A stretch of 64,000 nt of DNA from Alteraurantiacibacter hainanensis (lineage in GTDB: Bacteria; Pseudomonadota; Alphaproteobacteria; Sphingomonadales; Sphingomonadaceae). A program made the translations under genes and the position numbers. Below the pieces are notes generated by a model, which saw only the letters and a list, made by a program, of their open reading frames with translations, was not told where the DNA came from and ran no database searches. The stretch lies in contig NZ_JAZAPB010000002.1 of NCBI RefSeq assembly GCF_036321025.1, forward strand, positions 186,001 through 250,000, given 5' to 3'. Of the stretch, positions 45,736 through 54,507 are shown piece by piece (the first letter of the stretch is position 1; each line of letters starts with the position of its first letter).

Positions 45736-47274
45736 TCACGAAATCCGAAGGTCGAGAAGGGTCGGCTTGTCCGAATCAAAACTCCACTGCAGGGCCGCGT
45801 CGAGAGCCTCGGTCGAATCCACCTTGCGGCCAGCGATTCCATGGCCCTCTGCCAGTTTGACGAAGTCCAGTCCGCCAAGATCGCAGCCGGGTACGTGATT
45901 CATGCCGAATTCCCCGGAAAACCCGGTTAGCGCCGCATAGGCCGAGTTGTTCATGATCACGAAGCTGACCGCCAGGTTTTCCTGGAAAGCGGTGAACAGC
46001 CCCTGGATCGTGTACATCGCCGCCCCGTCGCCCAGAATGGCGATCACCTTGTCGTCCTGCGCCATGCAGACCCCGAGCGCGCCGGGCAGCGAGTAGCCCA
46101 GTCCGCCGCTGGCGCAGGAGTAGAAACCGCCCTCGCGCGTGATCGGCAGGGTCTTGTGCTCCGGCCCGCGTGCGGTGGGGGCCTCCTCGACGATGATCGC
46201 GTTCTCCGGGCGCAGCGCGGCGATCCGGCTGAGCACCCAGGCGGCGGTCATCTCCGCTTCGGGTTCGATCAGTTCATGGGTGGTGCCGGTGTAGTCGCGC
46301 TGGTTGGTGCGCTCCGCCAACTTGGCGAGGCCTTCGTTCACATCGCCCAGCACGCCGCCGCCGCCGGGCAGGTTGGCGAGGTGCTGCGGATCGTCGGACA
46401 AGGCCATCAGCTGCGCATGCTCGGGCCAGTGCGGCCCTTCGCCTTCCACGTGATAGGTGAACACCGGCGCGCCGGCGACGAGGATCGCGTCGAAGGGATC
46501 GAGCGCCTGGCGGATCTGGTCGCGCCAGGCGTTGAGGAAGCCGGCGAACTGCGGATGGTCTTCCGGGAATGTCTCTCGCGCCGCATAGGGAGCGGCGAAC
46601 ACCGCGCAGCCTGCCTTCTCCGCAAGCGCAATGGCGCAGGCCCAGCCTTCGCAGTTGGCAACGCCGGTACCCAAAACCAGGGCGGGGCGCTCGGCATTGT
46701 CGAGCATGGTAGCCAGTCGTTCTATTCCGGTGGCCGACGGAACGGTGATGGAATCGATGACCGGCAGGCCGGGCATGAGGCATTCGCGCTCCCAGTCGTC
46801 GACCGGGATGGAAACGAATACCGGACCCATCGGCGGGGTCAGTGCGGTGACAAAGGCGCGCACCAGCGCCAGCGGCACGTCCTCGGCCCGCGCAGGTTCG
46901 ATGGCGAACTTCACGTAAGGGCGCGGGAATTCGCTTGGCCGCTCGGCATAGAGGAACGGGTCGAAGGGAAGGATGGAACGGGCCTGCTGACCCGCCGTCA
47001 CGACGATGGGCGCATTGTTCTTCCACGCAGTGAAAAGGTTGCCGAGCGAATGCCCGGTGCCTGCCGCGCTGTGCAGGTTCACCAGGGCAGGCTTGCGCGC
47101 CGCACGGGCATAACCGTCGGCCATGCCCATCACCACCGCCTCGTTCAGGCCCATCACGTAGGGGAAGGGCAGGCCCTTGAGCATCGGCAGCTCGGTGGAG
47201 CCGGGATTGCCGAACAGGCGGTCCACGCCGAAATGGTCGAACACGGCAAAGGCGGCATCGCGAACTGTCGGCAT
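45736..47274 (-). CDS. ThDP-dependent benzoylformate decarboxylase-like enzyme
   Basis: A 512-residue thiamine-diphosphate enzyme. Residues match those of benzoylformate decarboxylase: Ser26 in GNPGSTELPML, Glu45 in GLNEAVVMGM, His68 in NLHSAAGTGHS, His275 in PVFTYHVEG, and the ThDP motif GDGAAMYTIQGLFTAF with NN after it. It probably decarboxylates an aryl-2-oxoacid to an aromatic aldehyde. It is the last gene of the catabolic operon. Its start is 4 bases past the end of the MFS gene. Acetolactate synthase is less likely given the two active-site histidines. Confidence 0.88.
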   Translation of the reverse strand: MPTVRDAAFAVFDHFGVDRLFGNPGSTELPMLKGLPFPYVMGLNEAVVMGMADGYARAARKPALVNLHSAAGTGHSLGNLFTAWKNNAPIVVTAGQQARSILPFDPFLYAERPSEFPRPYVKFAIEPARAEDVPLALVRAFVTALTPPMGPVFVSIPVDDWERECLMPGLPVIDSITVPSATGIERLATMLDNAERPALVLGTGVANCEGWACAIALAEKAGCAVFAAPYAARETFPEDHPQFAGFLNAWRDQIRQALDPFDAILVAGAPVFTYHVEGEGPHWPEHAQLMALSDDPQHLANLPGGGGVLGDVNEGLAKLAERTNQRDYTGTTHELIEPEAEMTAAWVLSRIAALRPENAIIVEEAPTARGPEHKTLPITREGGFYSCASGGLGYSLPGALGVCMAQDDKVIAILGDGAAMYTIQGLFTAFQENLAVSFVIMNNSAYAALTGFSGEFGMNHVPGCDLGGLDFVKLAEGHGIAGRKVDSTEALDAALQWSFDSDKPTLLDLRIS

Positions 47275-47278
47275 GGCG

Positions 47279-48961
47279 TCAGACCTCTTCCCCGCCCTTG
47301 CGCGCCCGGCCAAGCACGCTGTCTTCATCCTTGCGATAGCGCCACAGCACGACAAGCAGCAGCCCGACAATCACCGGGCACACCGCGTTGACGGCAATGA
47401 CCGCCTGACCAAGATCGCCGCCGTTCCGGTCGGAAACGATACCGACGAAATAGGGGCCGAGGCCCTGGCCCAGCAGGGTCATGAAGATGAGGTACGTGGA
47501 AAAGATGATCCCGCGCATGCGCGGCAGGACAAGGCCCAGGAGCAGGGTGTAGATCGGCGGCAGCCACAGTGTCAGGATCAGGCTGTAGATCACGAACCGG
47601 AGATAGAAATCTCCCACGCTCTCCGCGCTGTAGGTCCATACGCCGAAGAACGGGCTGATCGCCAGCGACCAGAAAACCAGCCACAGCATGCCCCTGCCGC
47701 CCATCTTGCGACCAAGGAAATCGGTCAGCGGTCCGGCCACCAGAGCTCCGATGGTGGCGAGCAGGGCCGACAGCAGGCCGAACTGCACACCGGCCTCTGC
47801 CGTGGTGAGCCCGAACTCGCGGATGAGCATGGAGGGGGTAAAGCCCATCACGCCGTAGTTGATGGCCGTCTGCAGTCCGCCCACGATCATGAGGAGGAGA
47901 AGCGAAGGATTTAGCGCCACGTGGAAAGTGGGCTTGTCGGTCAGGCGATAGTTCTGGAACAGGTTAAGGATCACGAATGCGCCGAAGCCGATCACGCTCC
48001 ATTGCAGCACGTGCGGGCTGATGGCGAAGGCTCCGAAATCGAGCGGCGGACGCGGTGAAAAGGCAGAGGTTATCCGCACCATCAGGGTGCAGAATCCGAT
48101 AATCACGGCCAGTCCGCCGAGATTGATTGCCCACTGCTTGGCCCTGGCATCGCGCCGCCACAGGTTCATCCAGTTGGTGCCCGGTGTCACCGCACCCAGC
48201 ACCCCGGCGCTGGCCTTGAACGGAGCCGGGTCGGGCTTCGAGACGATCCCGTCCATGGCCCCGCGCTCGGGCTCGCGCAGCTTGTAGATCAGCCAGGCCA
48301 GCGGGAAGCCGGGCAGGGCGGAGACGAGAAAGGCGAACTGCCAGCCGGCAAAGTCCAGCGGGGCATTCCCGTCGGGGTAGCGCAGGTCCCACCATTCCGC
48401 GACCACGCCGCCGATTGCCATCGACAGGCCCAGGCCGAGGGCAAGGCCCACGCCAAGCCCGCCCATGGCGATGCCGCGACGGCCCTTGGGGAGGGAGTCG
48501 AACAGGATCGAATTGGCGGCAGGCTGCGTCGCGCCTTCGCCGATGCCCACGCCGAGGCGCGAGATCGCCAGCAGGGTGAAGCCCTGGGCAAAGGCGGCAA
48601 GTCCGGCAAAGAAGCTCCACCCGGCAAGGCAGATGGCGAGCAGCTTCGTGCGCACCCAGCCATCGACAAGCCGCCCCAGAGGCAGGGAGAACAGGGCATA
48701 GAACAGCGCGAAGACGGTGCCGTAGAGCAGGCCCATCTCGGCATCGCCGATGCCGAGGTCGTTGCGGATGTCGTTGGCGAGGATGGAGAGGATCTGCCGG
48801 TCGAGCAGGCTCATCATCTGCGCGCTGCTCATCAGGATGATGGCATGCCAGCCATAGCGACTGATGACCTGCACTCCGCCCGCCTCGCTCGCCGCCGGGG
48901 CGACGGGCGCCGCCGGGGCGGTTCCGCCGGCGGGCGGTGCGGTGTGGCTGCTCTCGCTCAT
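47279..48961 (-). CDS. Long MFS transporter of the lignin-aromatic operon
   Basis: A 560-residue MFS protein with 12 helices, longer than usual because of a large central loop (around 205-275) and an N-terminal Ala/Pro-rich stretch. First helix region contains SLLDRQILSILANDI; the loop after helix 2 reads PLGRLVDGWVRTKLLA. This resembles DHA-type spinster/hexuronate transporters more than the AAHS protein at 37 kb. Overlap with ligW by 4 bases makes a lignin-derived aromatic the probable cargo. Confidence 0.87.
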   Translation of the reverse strand: MSESSHTAPPAGGTAPAAPVAPAASEAGGVQVISRYGWHAIILMSSAQMMSLLDRQILSILANDIRNDLGIGDAEMGLLYGTVFALFYALFSLPLGRLVDGWVRTKLLAICLAGWSFFAGLAAFAQGFTLLAISRLGVGIGEGATQPAANSILFDSLPKGRRGIAMGGLGVGLALGLGLSMAIGGVVAEWWDLRYPDGNAPLDFAGWQFAFLVSALPGFPLAWLIYKLREPERGAMDGIVSKPDPAPFKASAGVLGAVTPGTNWMNLWRRDARAKQWAINLGGLAVIIGFCTLMVRITSAFSPRPPLDFGAFAISPHVLQWSVIGFGAFVILNLFQNYRLTDKPTFHVALNPSLLLLMIVGGLQTAINYGVMGFTPSMLIREFGLTTAEAGVQFGLLSALLATIGALVAGPLTDFLGRKMGGRGMLWLVFWSLAISPFFGVWTYSAESVGDFYLRFVIYSLILTLWLPPIYTLLLGLVLPRMRGIIFSTYLIFMTLLGQGLGPYFVGIVSDRNGGDLGQAVIAVNAVCPVIVGLLLVVLWRYRKDEDSVLGRARKGGEEV

Positions 48962-50013
48962 ATGCCGAACAGAGCCTCCGCATTGGTCTGGAAGAACTTG
49001 CGCTTGGCTTCTGCCGGAATGTCCATGGCGTCCAGCAGGCGCACCTCGTCCGGCACGTACTGGTAGGGATAGTCCATCGCGTAGCACACGCGGTCCTCGC
49101 CCATCACCTCTATCATCAGCTTGATGGATGCAGGCGAGGGCAGGCCGGAATTGGTGCCCCACACGTTGTTGCGCAGGTAGTGGTGCAGGCTGTGCTCAAG
49201 CGGTTTCAGCCGCTCGTACCGCTGGGATCGAACGCCCGCGTTGAACATGTAGTCGAAGCGGTCGATCCAGAAGGGCAGGCCTTCGCAGCCGTGGCCCAGC
49301 ACCAGTTGCAGCGAGGGATAGCGATCGAACACCCCGGTCGTGAGCATCCGCAGCGCGTGGTAGCTGGTCTCCACCGCGAAGCCGAAGATCGCGCCCTCGA
49401 GCCCGGCATCCACCATGCCGCCGATCATGCCGTCGGGCGGGCCCTGGGGGTGGATGTAGAGCGGAATATCCATGTCCGCGCAGGCGCGCAGGATCGGATC
49501 GAACTGCGCCTCGTCCAGATAGTGACCATGGGTGTGCGAGTTCACTTGCACGCCCACGAAGCCGAGCTCTTCCTTGCCGCGCCGCAATTCCTCCGCGGAC
49601 CATTCCGGGTCCTGCGGGCAGATGGCGGTCATGCCGACGAAACGGTCGGGATGGCGCTCGCAGGCATCCTTCAGCCGGTCGTTGGAACTGGTGACGATGC
49701 CCTTCGCCTCGTCGAGATCGAACAGCGACTGCACGCCGGGGCTGGTCATTGCCAGCACCGCCTTGTCGATCCCCGCCTCGTCCATGGCCGCAAGGCGCAG
49801 CTCGCCAAGGTCGAGCAGGCGTTCGCGGATGAAGGTCGTGCGCTCGCTGGGGCTGGTGCCATAAAAGCCCCACAGGCTGACCGTGCCCTTGTCGGCGCGA
49901 CCTTCCTTCACCAGTCGCAGGATCGCATCGAGCTGCTCCTCGGTTGCGAAGGCTTCCTCGGTCGCGATGCGCAGGTAGCCGTGCTGGCCACCGGTCTTGA
50001 GTTCACTCGTCAC
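48958..50013 (-). CDS. ligW: 5-carboxyvanillate decarboxylase (LigW type)
   Basis: A 351-residue amidohydrolase-superfamily decarboxylase, the same length as LigW. The metal ligands known for LigW fall at identical positions: Glu19 (ATEEAFA), His188 (LYIHPQG), His241 (LGHGCEG) and Asp314 (YAMDYPYQY), with Arg58 and Arg252 also in place. LigW removes the 5-carboxyl of 5-carboxyvanillate, an intermediate of biphenyl and phenylcoumaran lignin dimer catabolism, to give vanillate. The GHGCEGLPFW motif differs from the GHMGEALPYW I recall for LigW, so the substrate may be a close analogue. Its stop overlaps the MFS start; it begins 3 bases after the flavin oxidase stop. Confidence 0.9.
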   Translation of the reverse strand: MTSELKTGGQHGYLRIATEEAFATEEQLDAILRLVKEGRADKGTVSLWGFYGTSPSERTTFIRERLLDLGELRLAAMDEAGIDKAVLAMTSPGVQSLFDLDEAKGIVTSSNDRLKDACERHPDRFVGMTAICPQDPEWSAEELRRGKEELGFVGVQVNSHTHGHYLDEAQFDPILRACADMDIPLYIHPQGPPDGMIGGMVDAGLEGAIFGFAVETSYHALRMLTTGVFDRYPSLQLVLGHGCEGLPFWIDRFDYMFNAGVRSQRYERLKPLEHSLHHYLRNNVWGTNSGLPSPASIKLMIEVMGEDRVCYAMDYPYQYVPDEVRLLDAMDIPAEAKRKFFQTNAEALFGI

Positions 50014-50016
50014 GTA

Positions 50017-51573
50017 TTACCTCATGTTGCTGGGCCAGATGCCCTGCTTGCCTGGTGAAAGGATGCCATTGGGATCGAGGCAGTCCTTGATCTTCTCTGC
50101 GAAACGACGCTGTGCGTTGTCGTTGAAATCGTAAAGGCCGGCCACTTCGTCCATGAAATCCAGGTGGCTGCGGTATTCGCCGAACCCCAGCTTCGCGGCC
50201 GGCTCCAGCATGGCCTTGACCGCGGCGTAGGCGTCGCGGGTCATCTGCTCGTTCTTGGTATCGAACACCACCAGCGCCACGTGGATCATGCTGCGCCGGC
50301 CGATGATGGTGGCGGCGGAATAGTCCAGCCCGTGCTCGTTCAGAACCCGGCGGCAAAGGTCGCGAATGGTGACGCCGTCCTTGCCGGAGATGGGCAGCGC
50401 GCAGGAGAAGCCGATGTGCCCGCCTTCCTCGCCGCCATACCACTTGGTCATCTGGTCCAGCGCCATGGCCGGGATCCCGGCCTGCACGTTGTGATGGGGG
50501 TTCTCGAATTCGGGCAGGTCGTGGCCGTCGAACTCCTCGAACGTCACCGAGCTGCCGGGAATGGTGGCAAAGGCCTTCTCGATCTTGGCGCGGTTGTGCG
50601 CCACGACCGGCGCATCGCCCTGCACCGAGAAGCGCATCACCCACCGCCCGAAGCCGGGCGTGGCGGCGATGCGGTCCAGCACCTCTTCCGGGATCGGGTC
50701 GCTGCCCTCGTACCACTGCCTGCGCTCGGAGATGGCCGAGGCGCCGCATACCGCATTCAGCAGCATCGGCTGGTTCGAGATCGTGCCGTTGATCATCAGC
50801 GGCCGCAGCACGTCGAGAAACTGCGCGAAATGCTCCTCGCTCGCCAGTGTGAACCAGCCGGGGGCATAGACCTCGGGCGGGTTCATCAGGGCGACGCCCA
50901 TCTTGGTGACGATGCCGAAATTCGACTGGGTGAACATGCCATCCCAGCTGGGCCCGGCGGAATGTGGATAGACGAGCCAGTTGTGCGGATTGCTCATCCC
51001 GCCCATGCCGGTGCGCAGGATGTCTCCGTCGGGCAGCACCACTTCCAGCCCGCAATGCTGGCCCCAGTGATCGCCCAGCGGCGTGTATCCGACCCCGTGC
51101 TCCAGCGCATTGCCGATCACGGAGCCGCCGCCAAGGTCCGGGCAGCTCATCCACAGTTTGGACCCGGTGGAGCGCAGGTGATCGTAGAGATCGAAGAAGC
51201 GCACGCCGGGTTCCACCAGGGCGACGCAGTTCTCCTCGTCAACCTCAAGCACGCGGTTCATGCGCCGCAGCGACACGGTGAAGGTTTCCGAAACGCGCGG
51301 CGCGCCGCCGCCGTAGCCCTTGTTGCGGCCTTGGCTGCTGGTCCAGATCGGGGTGCCGTGTTCGTTGGCGATGCGCAGGACGGCCTGCACCTCCTCCACG
51401 CTGCCGGGCATCAGTACCGCGCCGGGCCTGTACCATTCGCCCGGAGGTCCGAAGGGGTCACCGTGATCGGAAAGGTCATCCTCGGGCAGGAGAACGTTCG
51501 CGCTGCCCAGCGCGTCCTGCATGGCCTGCAGGGCGGCACTGCTGATCGGTGATTTCGAAGCAATCGCGTCCAT
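50017..51573 (-). CDS. VAO/4-cresol dehydrogenase-type FAD oxidase
   Basis: A 518-residue flavoenzyme of the vanillyl-alcohol oxidase, eugenol oxidase and 4-cresol dehydrogenase (PchF) family. It has the PCMH FAD domain with SSQGRNKGYGGGAPR and DLGGGSVIGNALEHGVGYTP, and the catalytic Asp168 in LGDHW matching VAO Asp170. His386 in GGHIGFS lies where eugenol oxidase has its FAD-linking histidine, so covalent flavin is likely. Such enzymes oxidise the benzylic carbon of 4-alkyl or 4-hydroxymethyl phenols, or 4-hydroxymandelate-type compounds. No cytochrome partner gene is adjacent, so an oxidase is more likely than a PchF-type dehydrogenase. Confidence 0.88.
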   Translation of the reverse strand: MDAIASKSPISSAALQAMQDALGSANVLLPEDDLSDHGDPFGPPGEWYRPGAVLMPGSVEEVQAVLRIANEHGTPIWTSSQGRNKGYGGGAPRVSETFTVSLRRMNRVLEVDEENCVALVEPGVRFFDLYDHLRSTGSKLWMSCPDLGGGSVIGNALEHGVGYTPLGDHWGQHCGLEVVLPDGDILRTGMGGMSNPHNWLVYPHSAGPSWDGMFTQSNFGIVTKMGVALMNPPEVYAPGWFTLASEEHFAQFLDVLRPLMINGTISNQPMLLNAVCGASAISERRQWYEGSDPIPEEVLDRIAATPGFGRWVMRFSVQGDAPVVAHNRAKIEKAFATIPGSSVTFEEFDGHDLPEFENPHHNVQAGIPAMALDQMTKWYGGEEGGHIGFSCALPISGKDGVTIRDLCRRVLNEHGLDYSAATIIGRRSMIHVALVVFDTKNEQMTRDAYAAVKAMLEPAAKLGFGEYRSHLDFMDEVAGLYDFNDNAQRRFAEKIKDCLDPNGILSPGKQGIWPSNMR

Positions 51574-51610
51574 CGTTCCCCTCCCAAGGTCTGGCGCTGG
51601 TCGGTGCCTT

Positions 51611-53041
51611 CTACCCCTCGTGCACCGTCTTGACGACCATGCAGGCCTTCACGCCCTCCGGCCCGTCCTCGCTACCGTGGCCTGACCATTGCACGCCCTG
51701 GAACGGCGCATCGGGGCCAGCGATCATGTGGCTGTTAATGCCCATCATTCCGACCTCGATCTCGTCCGCCAGGCGGCGCTGGCGCTGCACGTCGCGGGTC
51801 CAGGCGTAGCCGGCCAGGCCGTAGGGCAGGCGGTTGGCCTCTGCGATCATGTCGTCCTCGGTGCGATAGGGATTGATCAGCGCCAGCGGGCCGAACGGCT
51901 CCTCGTTCATCACCTCGGCATCCAGCGGCACTTCGGAAAGCACGGTCGGCTGGAAGAAATAGCCCTGGTTGCCGATGCGCTCGCCGCCGGTGTTCACCCG
52001 CGCGCCCTTCGCCTTCGCGTCGGCAACGAATTTCTCCATCGCGTCGGGCCGACGCGGATTGGCCATGGGACCCATCTGCGTGCCGTCCTTCAGCCCGTCG
52101 CCCACCACGGTGGCGGCCAGTCGCTCGGTCATGCCGTCGCGGAATTTCTCGAACACGTCCTCCTGCACGATGAAGCGCGTGGGAGACACGCAGACCTGGC
52201 CGGCATTGCGCGTCTTGCCGGTCGAGGCAGTGGCCAGCGCCTTTTCCATGTCGGCATCGTCGAAGATCAGCACCGGGCCGTGTCCGCCCAGTTCCATCGT
52301 GGTGCGGATCATGTTGTCCGCCGCCAGCTTGGCCAGGTGCTTGCCGACCACGGTGGAGCCAGTGAACGACAGCTTCCGGATGATCGGGCTGGCAAGCAGG
52401 TGCCGGCTCACCTCGTCGGGAACGCCGAAGACGGCCTGCGCCACTTCCTTGGGCAGGCCCGCGTCGTACAGACACTGGAGAATTCCCAGGGCGGAGGCCG
52501 GGGTTTCCTCGGCGCTCTTGAGAATGATCGAGCACCCGGCCGCGACGGCGGCCGCCAGCTTGCGGCTGGGATTGCCGAGCGGGAAATTCCAGGGCGCGAA
52601 AGCGGCAATGGGGCCGACAGGCTCCCACCGCACCACACTGCGCTGACCCACCGGACGCACCAGTTCGCGACCATAGAGCCGCTGGCACTCGCCCGCGGCG
52701 AAATCGAACCAGCCAGCGGAGGCCATGCATTCGATCTTCGTCTCGCCGACCGGCTTGCCTTCCTCCATCGTGGCGATGCGCGCCAGTTCGTCCGCCCGCT
52801 CGCGGATCAGCGCGGCGGCACCGTGCAGCACCTTCGCCCGCTCAGCCGCGGGAGTGTAGCGCCACATCTTGTAGCCCTTCTGCGCCGTCTCCAGCGCCCG
52901 GTCGAGATCTGCGGCGTTCGCCAGCGGCAGCTCGGCCAGGGTTTCACCGCTGACGGGATTGACGACGTCGAAGGTGCGGCGGTCGCCGCCTGTCACCTTT
53001 TCGCCATCGATATCCATGTGAAGGCTGGGGTACTGGGTCAT
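51611..53041 (-). CDS. NAD(P)-dependent aldehyde dehydrogenase
   Basis: A 476-residue aldehyde dehydrogenase of the succinate-semialdehyde dehydrogenase-like branch. The catalytic Glu is in MELGGHGPVLIFDD, the Cys in NAGQVCVSPTRFIV, and the Asn in FAPWNFPLG; the cofactor segment is LKSAEETPASA. In this operon the natural substrate is likely an aromatic aldehyde such as vanillin or 5-formylferulate, by inference. A 84-base gap separates it from the NTF2-like gene upstream. Confidence 0.92.
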   Translation of the reverse strand: MTQYPSLHMDIDGEKVTGGDRRTFDVVNPVSGETLAELPLANAADLDRALETAQKGYKMWRYTPAAERAKVLHGAAALIRERADELARIATMEEGKPVGETKIECMASAGWFDFAAGECQRLYGRELVRPVGQRSVVRWEPVGPIAAFAPWNFPLGNPSRKLAAAVAAGCSIILKSAEETPASALGILQCLYDAGLPKEVAQAVFGVPDEVSRHLLASPIIRKLSFTGSTVVGKHLAKLAADNMIRTTMELGGHGPVLIFDDADMEKALATASTGKTRNAGQVCVSPTRFIVQEDVFEKFRDGMTERLAATVVGDGLKDGTQMGPMANPRRPDAMEKFVADAKAKGARVNTGGERIGNQGYFFQPTVLSEVPLDAEVMNEEPFGPLALINPYRTEDDMIAEANRLPYGLAGYAWTRDVQRQRRLADEIEVGMMGINSHMIAGPDAPFQGVQWSGHGSEDGPEGVKACMVVKTVHEG

Positions 53042-53125
53042 CGAGAAACTCCGTCATTTCGGACGTGATCGGGAAACCTTGGTCGCAAGCTCGGTCCGGT
53101 TAAACGAGTGCGCGCGCGGCGGGAT

Positions 53126-53866
53126 TCAGCCCTTCGCCTTCTCTCGCGCCACGTCGCCTTCCCAGCGCTCCGCCTTCATTTCCTCGCCCGTGATCGGGTG
53201 CTTCATGTGGAAGGGGAGCAGCTTGTGCGTCGGCCACAGCCAGTGATCGTCGATCAGGGCGTCAGGCCCGCTCGGGTCTTCCGGGTAAAGCGTCTTGGGG
53301 AAGGGCACGTACTCTGCCTCGGTGTAGGCCCAGCCCTTCTCGAAATCGGCGTGCCAGTGGGGGAAGTAGTTGAGCACGTGGATGCGCCACTTGCCGTCGT
53401 CCCCCTTCTTGTAGGTGTTCTCGTAAAGGCCGCCTTCCCACCACTGGCGAACCTTCTCCCACGGCTGTTCGCCCTGGTAGTCGACGTGGCGACCGGCCTG
53501 CATGGTGCTGCGCCCGCGCAGCTTGGCGGTCTTGCCGTCGGGCTCGATATCCACGATCGTCTGGATTTGCGGGTGATCCAGCAGGAAGCCGTCGATCGGC
53601 CCGTTGTTGTTGTGCGTGAAGCGCTTGCGGAAGCGGTCGACGTAGAGGCGCCGCACGCCTTCCTTGCCCTTCCACACGCCGCCGAAGAAGCGCACTTCGC
53701 CATCGTCGGTGAACAGGTCCACCACCTGGTCGTACATGCATTTGTCGATAAGGTAGCCGTAGAGATACTGCAGCTTCTTCACGTCCAGTTCGTCCTCGCG
53801 GACTGTCAGGCGCTTTTCCATCTCTTCCAGCCGGGCTTCAAGCGCGGCGACGCGATCTTCGGACAT
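53126..53866 (-). CDS. NTF2-like (SnoaL) protein, candidate diarylpropane lyase
   Basis: A 246-residue NTF2-fold protein with an N-terminal helix (EARLEEMEKRL) and the fold elements LYGYLIDKCMYDQVVDLFTDD and RFFGGVWKGKEG. A long C-terminal extension includes NYFPHWHADFEKGW. Members of this superfamily include LdpA, a cofactor-independent sphingomonad lyase that removes formaldehyde from diarylpropane lignin dimers to give lignostilbene; other members are dehydratases or hydrolases. Its position as first gene of the operon, with the stilbene dioxygenase and formaldehyde oxidation genes nearby, fits LdpA-like activity but I cannot test orthology. Start 53866 has GGGAGAG 8 bases upstream. Confidence 0.8.
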   Translation of the reverse strand: MSEDRVAALEARLEEMEKRLTVREDELDVKKLQYLYGYLIDKCMYDQVVDLFTDDGEVRFFGGVWKGKEGVRRLYVDRFRKRFTHNNNGPIDGFLLDHPQIQTIVDIEPDGKTAKLRGRSTMQAGRHVDYQGEQPWEKVRQWWEGGLYENTYKKGDDGKWRIHVLNYFPHWHADFEKGWAYTEAEYVPFPKTLYPEDPSGPDALIDDHWLWPTHKLLPFHMKHPITGEEMKAERWEGDVAREKAKG

Positions 53867-53895
53867 CAACGACTCTCCCAATTCGTATGTTTCAC

Positions 53896-53924
53896 TTACA
53901 ATTGCGGGGACGCGCGATTAGAGT
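53896..53924 (+). promoter_or_regulatory. Possible promoter between divergent NTF2-like genes
   Basis: TTACAA (53896), 17 bases, TAGAGT (53919) precedes the TTG-started NTF2-like gene by about 30 bases. The 88-base gap must also hold the promoter for the minus-strand operon, so control elements overlap. Confidence 0.35.
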
Positions 53925-53954
53925 CAACGAGGGGTTGGAAAGAGGGAGGCGGAT

Positions 53955-54482
53955 TTGCCGCGCTACGACGAAAATTACGCCCGCGACCGGGCCGAGATCG
54001 AGGATCTGCTGGCACGCTACCTGTTCGCGATGGACTGGAACGACTTCGATACCTACGCCGATTGCTTCACCGAGGACGGGACGCTGGAGTTCGCCCGCGG
54101 ATCGGTGACGGGGCGCGATGCCATTCGCGAGAAGGCGCGCGGTTTCAAGGAGGCCATCGCGGGCATCTACACCGACGTGGACGGCAATCCGGCGGTGCTG
54201 CGGCACATCCTTTGCCATTCCGCCATCCGCGTGGAGGGCGACAGGGCCTGGCACACCGGCATGTGGTTCGAAACCGCCAACGACGGCCCGCGCGTGCCCG
54301 ACGGAAGCCGCTTCACGCCCACCCTCGGCACCTTCGGCATCTACGAGGACGAGCTCGCTCGCGTCGACGGCGAGTGGAAGTTTACCTACCGCAACATCCG
54401 CAACGAATTTCTCTCGGGTCGCGAATCTCCCGCCGAGAATCCGGTCGTGCTGATGGACTGCAAGGCCGATGGCGCAGGTTAA
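53955..54482 (+). CDS. NTF2-like (SnoaL) protein, second copy
   Basis: A 175-residue single-domain NTF2-fold protein (IEDLLARYLFAMDWNDFDTYADCF, then GRDAIREKARG, ending GEWKFTYRNIRNEF). The start is TTG, supported by GGAGGCGGA just upstream and by the fold beginning close to it. Divergent from the longer NTF2-like gene. Could be a dehydratase, isomerase or lyase acting on the same aromatics; no catalytic residues can be assigned. Confidence 0.8.
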   Translation: MPRYDENYARDRAEIEDLLARYLFAMDWNDFDTYADCFTEDGTLEFARGSVTGRDAIREKARGFKEAIAGIYTDVDGNPAVLRHILCHSAIRVEGDRAWHTGMWFETANDGPRVPDGSRFTPTLGTFGIYEDELARVDGEWKFTYRNIRNEFLSGRESPAENPVVLMDCKADGAG

Positions 54483-54507
54483 TCTCCGATCGGCTAGAGC
54501 GGGTCGC

